Source of the DNA: Lunularia cruciata
Lineage: Eukaryota; Streptophyta; Marchantiopsida; Lunulariales; Lunulariaceae
Assembly: GCA_948567375.1 (NCBI GenBank)
Contig: OX419756.1
Location: 56,930,333 to 56,994,332, forward strand
Length of the DNA: 64,000 bases
Reading direction: 5' to 3'
A model generated the notes under the pieces. The model searched no databases. It was not told the origin of the DNA and saw only the letters and a program-made list of their open reading frames with translations. Positions 14,416 through 27,300 of the stretch are shown here, piece after piece (positions within the stretch are counted from its first letter, which is position 1; each line of letters opens with the position of its first letter). A program made the translations under genes and the position numbers.

Positions 14416-14510
14416 GTATTTGTGTTTAGTGAGAGAAAAGAGCAGTATTTTGGCATTTAGAACATCGTTTAGATGCAAATTTACAACTATCTGACTAATA
14501 TTGGCAATCT
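14416..14510 (+). repeat. Direct repeat, left copy (about 95 bp)
   Basis: It starts GTATTTGTGTTTAGTGAG and ends near TTGGCAATCT, and matches 19991-20085 with scattered substitutions and small indels. A second, shorter repeat (TTGAATTTATTAAGGAT) occurs on both sides of this copy, near 14398 and 14534. Confidence 0.75.
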
Positions 14511-14689
14511 AAGGATCTTGATAGCAAGACACTATTGAATTTATTAAGGATTATTGTGGTGCACACATTTTTGTGTTAGTTCCTTTTTTTAATTTCATCC
14601 TTATTTGTAAGGAGCAGATAGGTTACTGTAGATTTAAAGGGGAAAATTCCTTAATATAGCCTTTTTTTAAAATTTTAGTTCTGCCTACT

Positions 14690-17520
14690 TATCCAACAAC
14701 TTGAAGGAGAGATCAAAGCAAGAGGGTCGGCTAGACAAAGAGTGCCAAATCCTACTCCAAGCCAAAGAAGGCTCAAGGGAAAATGACTTGGATGGAGAAC
14801 AATGGCATTGAAAAGATGACCATATAGAAGGATCTTTGGCCTGGAAGCAGTTTGAGAGACCAAAACTCAGGCTAATGAGGTTGTGCTAGTCACCATTTGC
14901 TCCAAAGCCAATAGATGGTAGGAACCATACACCCATTTGAATGTGCTGCAATCTAGTTCAAGGATGACCATTTAAATTTCAAGAAGGGTGGTTCACTGTC
15001 CAAGGAAGATTGTTTGCATTTGGCTTGTTACTCACCTTGGTAAAGAAGTTCATTCAGGAGGATGTTTTGTATGTGTGTGAAGTACCACACATTAATTGCA
15101 TCATAGTGACTTGGAGGAGTGACCAACCACTTCTTGCTGAACAATGATTGAAGACTTTGCCTATAAAACAAAGTGAGGACTGATCAATTCCAATTTTTGT
15201 AACATCAATAATAATCAGTTTTGAAGCATAGCTCAAATATGCAACCAAGTCCTTGTTTTCTAAATTTTAATATCTTTTGGCCAAATCACATTCATCTTCA
15301 TTTCCTTTACAGTCAAGCAAAGATGGTGTTTATTCAAAAACCCATGAAAAAGGCTTCCTAAGCAATCTTTACAAGTCCAACAATGAATTAGTGTGCACTT
15401 TATTATAGGAGAGAAGTGATTTAGTGAAAGCATATGTGTTTCTTGCTTTGGGATTGGGATTTGACAGATTTCAAGATAATTTATGAGATGATGGTAAGGA
15501 AGGAGAAGAATAGTAGGGATTTGAGAGGAAATACCTATGCTTGGACCAAAAAATATTGGAAGAATGTTCTCGGCCTAGATGCAGGCCCATCAAGGACCAT
15601 GACCATTGATACAAAGTACTCCAACAAGGATCTTACACCATAGATCAAGTCTAGTTTTGGAGAACCATGCAACAAAAACAATCATTGTTGGATTCTCAAT
15701 TATGAGGATCTCACCTAAAGGGAGATAGTTGAGGTAGTTATGAATTTTTTCGGCACAAATGGACAACTTATCTAATGAATAGTCAAGCAATTTTCCACCA
15801 TAAGATATATGGAAGAACTTATGAATTGGGAGCTCACATGTTCTATCTATAGGCCCAAACTCTTTGCTGAGATTTCTTGGATGAAGGTGGTGCCACTTAC
15901 CTAGCCCCATTCATTTCTACACATGTCTTAATTTATTGAAGGAGTAAGAATGGAGGAGGTTTCTTATCCACTTCTCTCCCACACAATACTTTGCCTTCCA
16001 ACCCAAAGGGCAATCAATGACCAAGATGTATCAAGAAGCAGATAACTTTTTTGCTAGGATAGGCAAATTTGTGCTTATGGAGTAAGACATAACATCACCA
16101 AGACCCAATTAGAAGCACGCTTTTCCTTTTCAGACCACTACTCCAACAAAGAAGAGAGTGAAGAAGAACACTCTAGTTGTGGAAGAGACTTCAGACAAGG
16201 AGGGAGAAGCAACTTCCAAGGAAGACACCAAAGTGGAAGAAGAAGATTAGAAGGAGGGATCTTTTACTTTTTAGGGTACTATAAAAGAAGAAGAGCAGTA
16301 TAAGGATGCTCAATCTGCTCCCCATTTGGAACTCTCATTCAAATGAAGAAGGCAAAGATGAAGATGAAGGAGTACAGGAGGTAACAACCAGAACCTTACT
16401 CAAACTCCTTAGTGCTACTCCTCAACCCCCATCATTGGAGGAAGAGGTTGCACCCACAAAAGAAGGGTAGGACCTTTGGCCCAAAGATCAAGAAGGCATT
16501 TGGCTCAAAGACAAGGATAGAGCCAAAGACAAGAAGATTGATATCAAAGTACGGGATACTCTAGCATAAAAAAATGCACTAAAAGTCCTTGTTGAATAGG
16601 AGAAGGAAGAGGAAGTCAACTGATCCACTACCACCCAAGTTTTGGAGGGAGCTCACTTTTTCATTCATTTAGTGGGAGTGGTTTTGCAGCTGATGGATCT
16701 CATGCTATCAAAGTACCAACATGAGTGTCCAAAATTTTTTAGATTACACTATCTTGGTGCAAAGGATGCATAAGGAGATCTACAAAAAGAAAGAAAAGGA
16801 AGACAAGCTCTAGGAAGAAGTCTGAAGTTGAACTCCATTAAGAAGGTGCACTCCTTGATGGAGGAGGTATTTGAAGAGAAGAAGTTGAAGCCCTCTCTTG
16901 CTACCAAATGCCAAGACTAGAGAAGGAATTGGGGCAAGTACAACGCAAACTATGGGAATTATGAATGAAAAAGAAGGACATGCAAGTCAACTACAAAGAA
17001 CAGCTACAAGCTAGAGATGAGGAGGTGTTGATCCTATGCCAAGAGCTCAACAATACCATAGTTGTAGATGCCACTATAGACCTTCAAATGCTTGAAAACA
17101 AGAAGGAGATGGTAGTGCACTTAGAGGCCCAAGCAAAGGAATTAGCATTGGCAATGGAGAAGGAAGCCAAATGAAAGTGCCTAAACAGGACCTTGGATGA
17201 TGAATTTTGGGCAAGATGTTTATAGATTGAAGAGAAGAAGAAGGAAGGGCTAAAACAAGTGGAAGAAGTACAAACTCAATTTGTGGAGCTACTTCAAGAG
17301 GAAGCCAAAAGGAGAGCTACAAAATCCAAGATCCATGAATTGAAGTTCTATGTAGACAAGTTGGAAGGGAAGACATACAAGGAGAAGAGGATAGATTAGC
17401 TCACCCTTTACCTCCAAGGCCATCTCAATATGAAATTCAACAAACTTCATAATTCCTATCTATTGAAGATTGCTGATTAGAAGGAGCGCACCAAGGAAGT
17501 TCCATGACAACTGGAGGGTA
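14690..17520 (+). pseudogene. Decayed gag-like or transposon-associated protein with acidic/basic and coiled-coil region
   Basis: Readable plus-strand segments are broken by many stops and frame changes. Segments at about 15434-15900 read as a globular protein (GNTYAWTKKYW, DTKYSNKDLTP, EVVMNFFGTNGQL). At 16140-16320 the sequence is rich in Glu, Lys and Ser (KKRVKKNTLVVEE). At 16965-17400 it is a heptad-like Lys/Glu/Leu region, best seen in the 69-codon frame at 16965-17174, consistent with a coiled coil. I do not recognise the family. Length, decay and flanking repeats suggest a gag-like or accessory retroelement ORF. It is certainly non-functional. A decayed host gene cannot be excluded. 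Confidence 0.4.
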
Positions 17521-17907
17521 AAGGATGCTCTTCCCAACCGAGTATTGTGCCAAAGGAACTTGAGATATTGGAAAGAACCACTATGGTAGATTAGTTGGTA
17601 TTCTACCATGGGTTCTAGCAATTGTTCATAGGACATAGCGATAACTTAGAAAATTCCAACTATACTCTTAGAGGAGGAAATTCCTTCTAAAGTTGTAAAT
17701 TAGGACAAGATAAAAGGCTTTGGCCAAGTAGAACCTTTTTGGGGCAAATGGCATTTGTTCATGTACCACCTTCTTGCACAAGTACCCCTTTAGTGCAGCT
17801 GCCTAGTGTAATTTTCCAAGGACAAGAGAACTCCTAAGAGAAACACAGGAGAAGAAAAAAAAAGCTTTATGTAATACTCCGAGGACAAGAGAAGAGAGAA
17901 AACACAG

Positions 17908-19144
17908 ATTACACACTCAACATTCGGTGCCCCAAAGGAGCACCTTTTCTTTATTGTATAGACAAAGAGGGTCTCTTCCAAGGAAGCTCCACCATAGGAT
18001 TAGGCACACAGATAGGTGACATGTTAGCAAGCTCCACCCTTGGATTACTTACTTGGATGGGTGACATGTCGGTCTAGGTCCTATCTGGTTGGTGAAACAA
18101 GCTTTGACTAGAGGGAATCTTTTAGGGAATCTTCATGTAGGAGTCTCAGAATCACGTAAGGTACCGTTGGAAATCTCTCAACAAGACAAACCAGGGGGGA
18201 GGGAAGGCCAACCTTTCCTCTATTTGGGGGGGGGGGGGGGAGGAGGTGGTAGGATTTGCACATTTTTGAGGCCTAATTCATCCATTTAGGCCTTCAAAAT
18301 TACCTTCAAAGATTTCAGGTATATTTTGGTTCCTACTCTATTAGTAGAAGTCCCCTTTTGGTGATACCTCTTTCTGATCTGTTTTGTCCATCATGTGTAA
18401 CATCCTTCCAAATGTTACCAAACCAATTCTCACCTTTAAATCATATGTCTAGCTATTTGTTCTAAGGTTCTCAAGTCTATTTTGATTTATACTCTATTAG
18501 TAGAAGTACTCTTTTGGTGATACTTCTTTCTGATCTATTTTAACAATCATGTATAAAATCATTCAAGATGTTACCAAACCAAATTTCACATCTAGATCAT
18601 ATGGCTAGCTCTTGGTATTACACTTTGACACTCAATACTCCGATACTCCAAAGAAGCACCTTGTCTTTATTATATAGCAAAGACGATCCCCCAAAGGAAG
18701 CTCCACCCTTGGATCAGATACATGGATTGGTGACATGTCAGTGAGTTCCACCCTTAGATTAGTTGCATGGTTGAGTGACATTTTGTTCCTTGTCTTATCT
18801 GGTTGGTCAAACAAGTTTGACCAAAGGGAATCTTTAGAGAATCTTCTTTGTAAGAAGCTCAAAATAGCATGGGTGAGTTAGCATTAGAAAGCTCTCAATG
18901 GGACAAATAATGGAGGAGAAGGAAACTCTTAATCCCAAGGGGAAATTGAATTGTGCCATTTTTGAGGCCTAAGTCATCCATTTAGGCCTCTAACGTTTTT
19001 AGGGTGTTTTCAACTCCTTCACTATTAGTGGGAGTATTCTTTTGATGACACCTTTATTTGATCGACTTAGTCCATCATATATAACATCCTTCTAGATGTT
19101 ATCAAGCCAATTTCTAGTTGTAGATAATATGTCTAGCTAATGGT
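17908..19144 (+). repeat. Large imperfect tandem repeat (units 709 and 528 bp)
   Basis: The unit at 17908-18616 is repeated at 18617-19144. Shared landmarks are AGGAAGCTCCACC, GGTGACATGT and ATCTGGTTGGT, and a segment ending in TTTGAGGCCTAA. The first unit also contains an internal duplication of about 156 bp (18315-18470 and 18471-18616), which explains its extra length. A third unit start is seen at 19145. It could be the 3' non-coding part of the surrounding element. Confidence 0.8.
18226..18240 (+). repeat. Poly-G tract, 15 G
   Basis: An uninterrupted run of 15 G, followed by a G-rich purine stretch (AGGAGGTGGTAGG), lies inside the first unit of the tandem repeat. The second unit has no such run. 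Runs of this kind are rare in AT-rich plant DNA and prone to length error in sequencing. Confidence 0.9.
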
Positions 19145-19990
19145 ATTACACTTATGAAAAAAAATTATTACTTGCAACACATACTTAGGGGAATATCTTA
19201 CAACTCCTTCACACTTGATAAAATTTTATTAGATAGTTATGGTAAGATATACATTAAGGCCATAATTGTGGTGAAAAGTAATTAGGTCTAATAAAGAACC
19301 CACTTATCCATTCAAGAACCTTGGGAGCAAAGTTCAATAGTAGTAGGAAATTGTACATAAGGCTTGGACTCAACAACAAACAAGTCCACTTTTTCCATAC
19401 AAGTTTGTATACAATCCAAAGTCCAGTCTGATTAAGTCATATTCACCTATTTTTTGGCTTTGAATGAACTTACAAGAGTAGATATGTGAATCTTTCAGTA
19501 GGATTTCAGTTGATTGAATCTTAGGGAAGGGTTGGCAATAGGATTTTGAATGTGTAGAGTTGCTTAATGATGGATTTGATTGGTCCCAAGTGCCACAAGT
19601 AACAAAAAAATCAAAATTCTAGGGACATTTGTTTGCCAATTAAGTCCTATTGTTGGTGTGTCTTTGTGGAAGGTTAGAACATATAATTGAGGTTGACAAC
19701 TTCAAGGCAAAGTGCAGTTTGGGGCCAAGTGTATCATCACCTTAAGGGTAACTTTGGTTACAAGTAGATTTGAGAGTGATTTAGGACTTTTTGGTCTTTG
19801 TAGAGCACCATAGTGGATGCCTTTTCCCTAGTACCAAGAGTGGTTCTTGCCCAAGAGGTTAAACAACAATAAGTAAGTGAACTGCATTTTGTGACACTCT
19901 CTCTTCATTTCCAGCCATTTCCAATCCTTATGAGAAAGACTCATTCTTAACATTTTACTATCAATATGATGACATTGGGTTTTTACAATT

Positions 19991-20085
19991 GTATTTGTGT
20001 TTGGGGACAGATAAGAGCTGTATTTTGGCATTAGAACATAATTTAGATGCTAATTTACAAATTTATAAGATTTATATTGGCAATC
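19991..20085 (+). repeat. Direct repeat, right copy (about 95 bp)
   Basis: It starts GTATTTGTGTTTGGGGACAG and ends TTATATTGGCAATC. It is the partner of 14416-14510 and carries more A/T substitutions. Confidence 0.75.
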
Positions 20086-23000
20086 CACATTAGTAGTCCT
20101 TATATTTTGCTCTTTTTGCTAGAATTCAACCATAAAAAAGCCATTTTGGATTGCAAAGTTATTGGATTCAAAGGCATACTTGGAGAAATTAGGAAAGTTT
20201 ATTTTCAATAATTCTCAACAAGAATCAAAAGATATGTGTGTAAGATAAAATTTGTACAAAAATGGGAAAATGTACAAAGAAGTATTATTATAAGTTTAAT
20301 AATAAGGTCTTTGATATTTCCAAGTTTACATTAGTAGCCTTTGAATTTCTATTTATTGGATAAAAATAATTTATGACTTTTTCTAGGAAATTTATCCAAG
20401 ATAAGTTGTTGATTTATTGGAGAATTTGCAAAATGACTATTCAAATGATAGCTACAAGACATTGAGACTAGTTATTGTAACCTAAAACTCTTATTTTTTA
20501 GAGAAAAAGATCTAAAATTTAGAATAGATTGATAGATTGTCTATTTCTTGTACAATTTTTTTTGTTGAACTGACTTTAAAAAATAGAAATTACAGAAACC
20601 AATAGTATTATGGTTTTTGCATGCAAATAGCTCAATTGAATTAAGTGATAGATAAAAAATAATACATTTTTGTTGTTCTTTGATTTAAAATTTTTGAAGT
20701 AAATTTTTTTGAAGGTGTTAAGTGTCTAAACCCTAAACCCATGATCATTTTTTTGGAATATAAGAAATAAATGAAGCTTTAAATCATATAACTATGGTTA
20801 CTTTGTCTATTATTCTGAAATTTTTTGTTACCAAAGAAATAATAAACCAAATAAACAATTTGATCACTATATTGTACGAAAAATAGTGTTAAATATTTTT
20901 TATTATTATAAAATTTTGAAATTTAATATTATATATACTTAGTTGTAAAAGCAAACAAAGAAGAAAAGAAAACTAAAATTCACATCCTCCATATATATTT
21001 TGTAAAAAAAAAGATTTTGGGCTTTTTTCCAAAATTCTCATAAAATTCTCAGTCCTATATTTTATAGGAGAATGATATTTTTATATGGAAAACCTATCAA
21101 GTTGTATAATAATATGAAGTTCAATATCAATTATAAATCAACATCTATCTTAGAACTATTACACAGTACAAGCTTGCATATGCATCTTGTTTAATTACTT
21201 GGTGTTGAGTTTTGCTTTCCAGATTGCACAAATTGTGACAAAAGTCAGTTGTTGAGAAGAGTTCTTATTTGAGGTACTTTTTAGTATGTACAACATAGGC
21301 TATTAATTATTAAATAATTTTATTTCATACATTCTTGATTTTTTGTGCTTTTCTGTCATTAGTGTTGTCATATTCTACTTCAAGATACTTTTATGATATA
21401 CTATAATATTGTCCAATTGTTTTTGCATAACTTTCAAGGGATAGTATTTTGGAATAAGTTAAACCATAAAAATTGAAAATTAAATTTTTTAGCAAAGGGA
21501 ACTTGATAGTGAAGATAAGATATGAGGTCATACAAGAACCTATCTTAAGTGGTTTGCATTCATTACGGAGTTCTTTGGAATAATTAGTATCTCAAACCCA
21601 TTTTTGTATTCCTACTTTGTATTACTCAATATCTTCACACTAGTGGAGATACTTTCATTTAGAGAACTGATCAACAAGAAGAATAGTTTAAGTTTCACTT
21701 TTTGGTAAAGTATTCATTGTATATAAATTTTGATTTCCAAATATTGGAAGGTTTGTAACAATTTAAATATCAAGCCTCTTCAGTAAGATAATTTAACTAT
21801 AGATAGAGGATTAATACAACCACTTCTCAAAATTCTTTTAACCACAAGGTTTATTCAAATACATTTAACTTGAAGGATACAGGTACACATACACATGTTA
21901 GAGTCACCTAATTCTTCTAGAAGGTGAGAGATAATATGATGGGTGACAATCAACTAGTTTAGGAACGACTACTGATAAGTTGTTATGACCTTAAATGATA
22001 TTTAATTGAAAAATAATGCTTGTAAAGTAGTTCAAGAGTTACATTAAATATAAAAGAGTTAGCAATGCAATGCAACGATACGGACTACCAAGTTCTACCC
22101 ATAATAAATGGGCATTAGAAGCACTTTGAAGATAATATATACAAATTATTAGATGTAGGCTAAGTAGATTGGAGTACAATTACGCAAAGTAAAATGAAGA
22201 TGAGAATGTTTTTTTTTTTCAAACTGGTATTATATCATATAAATACCAGGGAGCAAAATTATTTGTCGTATTTTATGAAATGCATTGACATAAGAATCAA
22301 GTACATTTATTGATAGCTAATACTTTATTTTAATGGATAATTTCAATATTGAATATACACAAGAAAGAAAATAGTAAAATTTTTAAGATGATTAGTGTAA
22401 GATGTGCTTATAATTCTAATAGCAGTTGTGAATTTGGAGAACTGAGCCAATTTGCCTAATACTTTATTAGCAAGTATTGTAGTTAATTGGATAAGGAAGT
22501 TTGATAGGATGGTAAATTACACTATTTCTCCATAAAAGTAGAATTATTATAAAATGTTAGAGGTGCAAAAGATCTAAGAATAGTAAAAATGAATGCTGAC
22601 CAATATTCTAGGCATATAGATTATGCTAGGTAGATTCAAAATGATACAATTTATACTACTCCTCAAAACTCAAGATCACGTCGAAAATAGCAAGCAAAAT
22701 AATCTAACAAAGGTATTCTCCATAGTTCTCCATTACAATATTCACTCTATAAACACAAAATTTCCTATTTATTAAAATAAAGATTTTGCGCAAAAAGATT
22801 ATAACCATAAAATACTTACTAAACGTCCTGAAACTGGAAAGGGAGAAGTGATTAAATTTTTTCACTAGAGAAAATATCATATTATTAAGGAGTTTATCTT
22901 CTTTATTCAGGTGATTTGGATGAGATTTTATGAACTATGTGAAGAAGGAGGAACCAAGGCAAAAGAGTAAACTTATTCAACTCAAAGAATATGATTCTCA

Positions 23001-24286
23001 GTTTTTCTATGTCCAAATTGGTAGCTATTATGTTCGTGAGAGTGGTACATTTGAACTCCATTTTTGAGGCTATACTAGGGAATTTCGTTAAATCAACTGT
23101 CTCTACCTTTGCATTCCAAATTCCTCTTATATTGGTATTCAGTTGATAAATTTCCTTTTCGTTGGGATTTCCAAGTATCTCGCAGCAATTCCTAAATTCT
23201 ATTATTATGTATTTTCTCTTAAAATTGATTCATTCTATCAGACAATGTGATGAACAACATAAAAATATCTATATTGAAGGTGCTTTATAAATATGAAAAG
23301 AACATCAGCTAAGTAAGTTAGTTGGTTAGGCAAAGAAATCAGTAGCAGATCAACTAGGAGACTTTGCTCACTACCTCCACTAAATTCTCTAGCGCTCAAA
23401 TGAAAAATATAGAAGCTTGGGTAGTCAACAAAGTCTCCAACTTGCTCAGCAACCTTATTAATGCTGTACAGACATATCATAAATTACAAATTTACGCTGT
23501 TATATACATAAAGGTGATGAGATTACTTTCCATATAAATGTGACTCCCATTCTTATCACCTTTGATGGGCCTTCTATGATTTCTTATTGATTTTCTAACT
23601 TCTTTTCCCACCAGGTATTACATGTAAACCAGCATCTTCCCAAGCAATTAAACATTTCAAAATGCCTGTCGCTTTTTTCAACTATATTGAAGGTGCTGTC
23701 GTCTCACACCTGGTTTCTTGTGTCTCCTACACCTTTTACTCGCATGGTAGGTAATCTTACGGAATATCTAGGTGTAATATACACTCAGATGGAAGCTACG
23801 CTTAAAGATAATCTAATTAAAGAATTTCGAATGACCACTATCCGTCTCTTATATTCCAACTACCGGGGCTAAGACATGAATCTTCCATAAGACTTCATTC
23901 GTAACATAGTGATAAATCCCTTTAGAAAAGTTCCATCCAAAACTCTAGCTTTAAAATTAATATATAATGTTTAAATTGCTCCACCACTTTCCACTAATCC
24001 CGAGGAACAGGTCATATTATATGTTAAAATCAGTCGAAAAGATCTGAATCTAAACTGCTCTATTTTATGTTGAGTCCCATAGTACCCAACACATGTAAAA
24101 TTCACGCGGAAACAGCCAACACAGAACAAAGAGCTTTCGTAAGAACTATGTTGGTGATGATGGTTTTCTGCATCACGGTTCATTAGCAAGATCCATGATT
24201 TGGCTATGACAGATCTGTCGTGTCTACTGTAGCTCGTCAATTTTCAGTGTTTCACGTGTCAACCTAAGCCCTTTCTGAAAAAAAAG
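20086..24286. other. AT-rich, no gene recognised
   Basis: The sequence is strongly AT-rich with only short open frames, none resembling a known protein. One short run of two plant telomere-type CCCTAAA units occurs at about 20728, too short to mean anything. There is no evidence for RNA genes. Confidence 0.5.
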
Positions 24287-24395
24287 AAAAGGGCGACTGC
24301 GTAGAACACACGAAGGATAGGAAGACCCCATCAACCCGTACAGGAGTGAGACAATATAGATAAAATGGGGCTAAGCCCCTATAGAGTTGATAGAG
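24287..24395 (-). mobile_element. Short 3'-end copy of the R2-like retrotransposon
   Basis: About 105 bp match the 3'-terminal block of the full-length element, in minus orientation. Landmarks are AGGGCGACTGCGTAG, GGAAGACCCCATCAA and GGGGCTAAGCCCCTATAGAG. Similarity ends just beyond the GGGGCTAAGCCCC palindrome. An A-rich stretch precedes it on the plus strand. No convincing target-site duplication was found. Confidence 0.85.
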
Positions 24396-24399
24396 TTTT

Positions 24400-27300
24400 C
24401 ATACTTTATGGGAAAAGTAGTAAAATTCGGGACGTATGATAAATATCTGAGCTAACTCTAAAGATCCAACTCATGGCATTCCCTATGCAGTATCCAATTA
24501 CATTACGATACGCATATCTCTCTACAGTTGACGAAAGTGGCGCAACAATAATATCATAACATGCACACCTATTCCTCCATCCATCCTTCCAGAAGTTTGT
24601 GTCGTTCTCCACCGATTTCGGTTGGTAGAAGTCATGTTTAGGTCAACATTACTTCATCTCATTTAGATCTTCTTTTACATATTTCGCCACTCAACCCTCC
24701 TCAACGGCATAACCTCCTCCCCACACTACTTTCGTTGTCATTCCCTTTCCTATTCGTGCCTACCAGGTTGCTAGTTCTCGGCGTTAAGCTCATCTGTCAA
24801 GAGAAGGTATCAAATGTTGTCCCTCACTGGATTTTGCTGCATGCAAGACTAAGCACACTTAGTATAAACTTGAGTGATCTCCCACAACGGCTTTCAAGCT
24901 TAAGACCGAAGAGTTTGTGCTAGAAGATGAGAAAGTTACTCTAAAGCTAAACTCCAGAGTTAATATCCGGTGACAATATAACATCTCGAAGGTCTGAAAT
25001 TTTATTTCTGAATAAAGTCGTGCAGGAACTTCTGTTATGACCCTTACGACGAAGCGCAAATTTTGGTGATGGTCATGAGAAGATTTCACACAAGTACTAA
25101 GGAGAAAGCGGGAAGGGGAGCAAACAGGATTAGACACTCGGTAAGAGGGTTAATGTTCTCAGCTGGTAATCCTAACAAGAAGCAAGGAGAGGGTTGAAGT
25201 CAAGAGTCAGCGGGACGGGAGCACCTTGTGTCTCAAGTGAATGTGACCCTCATGACTGACTTTCCACACGCTAAAACCTGTCGTCCTGGTTGTGTGCATG
25301 GAACATGAGGTTTCAACGTTGCCAAGGTTGTTGGAGGAAAGCACGTACGTGGGTCCAGGACTACAAGTTCCTACGTGAAGTCATGACCATAATTACGGAA
25401 TAGACAAAACAGAAACACAAGAAATAAGGTTTGCACTATCAGATTTGGCTTGGCAAAGTTTGTTCCCAAACTTTGTCGGGCTATAGCACCTATTAGCTCA
25501 ATTCTGACTCTTTTTCTAAATGGTAGTCACAGCATCCCATTGGTCTAAGAGAAAGGTCTTCTCGACCCACAAATTGGAAGTGTCGGTGATGGGTCCCTTA
25601 AGTTCGGGGAAAAGAAGCTTTGATTTGTCACCTCTCCTTCTATTATTTTCTAGTGATCCTTACTTCCGCTGCAACCACCTACACCACAGGAGAGTTTGTG
25701 ATTTACCGTTTGGTATAAGCAGCGGGATATGTGAATCATTTGAAAAATTGTGGGAATAAATTGTTGCATGAACAGTGTAAAGTGGGATGAAAGAGAGAAA
25801 GAAGAAATGTATCATCGTGACCGCAGTATCATCAACAGTGTAAAAGCAGTCAAGCCAGCCAGAAAGTCAGCTAGCCAGCCAGCAGGCCCGTTCTGAAGAA
25901 GTCCCTCGTCTCGTAGTCAGTGAGTCTGGGATCTGCATCTTCGAGTTCCTGATACCCCTACCGTAGTACGTAGATGGATAGATAGATTTATGGGACAGTC
26001 GGGAGACAGCAGATACATGGCATCTTCGAGTTCGTGGTAGGATTACCAGTAAAGGATAGATAGGCGGATCGATAGCCTGTGACGTCCGTACCACTTGGCA
26101 ATTCCAAAGAGTCTGCAGGATAATGGAAAAGTCTTCTCCTCAGCCAATATTTAATTTTTGATATCGTGAGAGGTTAAAACAGATGAAGTTTTGTGTCCAT
26201 CTCAAAAGCTTCAATGAATGAATGCTCCATTTTGATCGGACGATCTGTCAAGCCGCTGCTATGCTAGCTCGGATCTCAACGAAACTTATCTCCTCACTTC
26301 ATTGCACGGCCTTTTCGCCCATCGGCTGGTACTGGTCATCTATCCTCTTTATAAAGACATATATGTATATTTTATGACACCAACCCTTCTCTCGCTTCCT
26401 CGTCCATACCATTTCCCTCCAATTCTGTTCTACGTGTCGTCTTGACTTAATGGGAAAATTATTAAATGGTCCCTTCTGGCTCCATTCAATATGCGCTCTT
26501 TTCCTCCTCCCACCTCTATCCAGTGAGTAAGTTGCTCTTTTCTCTCTCATTACTCGACACTAGAGTGATTGATTCGACCCATCTTCGTGCCTGCCCGTGG
26601 CTTATCGAAGTCTTCAAGGCTGCCTCACTAACCCAGCTTCGGGGGCAGTTAGAGGTGCCGTGAGTTTGGAACCCAATTAATTTAAATACTTATAACACAA
26701 AGCAGCGTTAAGTGCATGTTTGTGGCGACACGTATCGAACTTATAATTCTTGCAAGAGGACATTAACTGCTGATTGCCATAGTTTGGACTACGTTGTACT
26801 GTATAGTAGAGCAACTGTTGCCAATTCGCTTGGCATTGCGTTAAACGAAAGCACAAAAATAACAGCCCTTGATTAGTTACTTGGCATGCATCTATAGACG
26901 GCATCCACCTTGAAATCAACGTTGAAATACATTAGCTTGTGGTAAATTCTTATTAACTTTCATATAAAGATGAAATCTAGACGAAAATCAGATGCGATGT
27001 ATAGTTCACTGGTGCCTCCAGATGGTATACGGTCGCTGTCAACTCACATGCAGCGATCTCAGCGCATGTGGTTTCATTTGGTGTCTAAATTTGGGACTCT
27101 TGGATAGCACGCTTGCAGAGCCTGAGACAGACCATAACTTTCCTTGTTTCCTGTCTCTCCTGGTTATCGGGATGTTTAATCTCTCTAGGCGCGTTGTCCC
27201 ACAATTATGAAGCCAAACATGTCTTTCCCTCAGAAGATTAGAAACTCCTTGTGTTCGGATCACTGTTTGGAGCACAAGTTGCAGATAGTTTACGTAATGG

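Larger units (their letters stand above)
14416..20085 (+). mobile_element. Candidate decayed LTR-type element, class uncertain
   Basis: Two direct repeats of about 95 bp (14416-14510 and 19991-20085) flank a region with a decayed gag-like protein and a large imperfect repeat. The arrangement suggests an old LTR retrotransposon or a non-autonomous relative. I could not find TG...CA termini, a primer-binding site, a reverse transcriptase or a target-site duplication. The repeats could therefore be an unrelated dispersed family, and the boundaries are tentative. Confidence 0.35.

Noticed and set aside
20720-20745. CCCTAAA units resembling plant telomere repeat
   Set aside because: Only about two units; similar words also occur singly at 42,350 and 42,510 as part of retroelement leader sequence.
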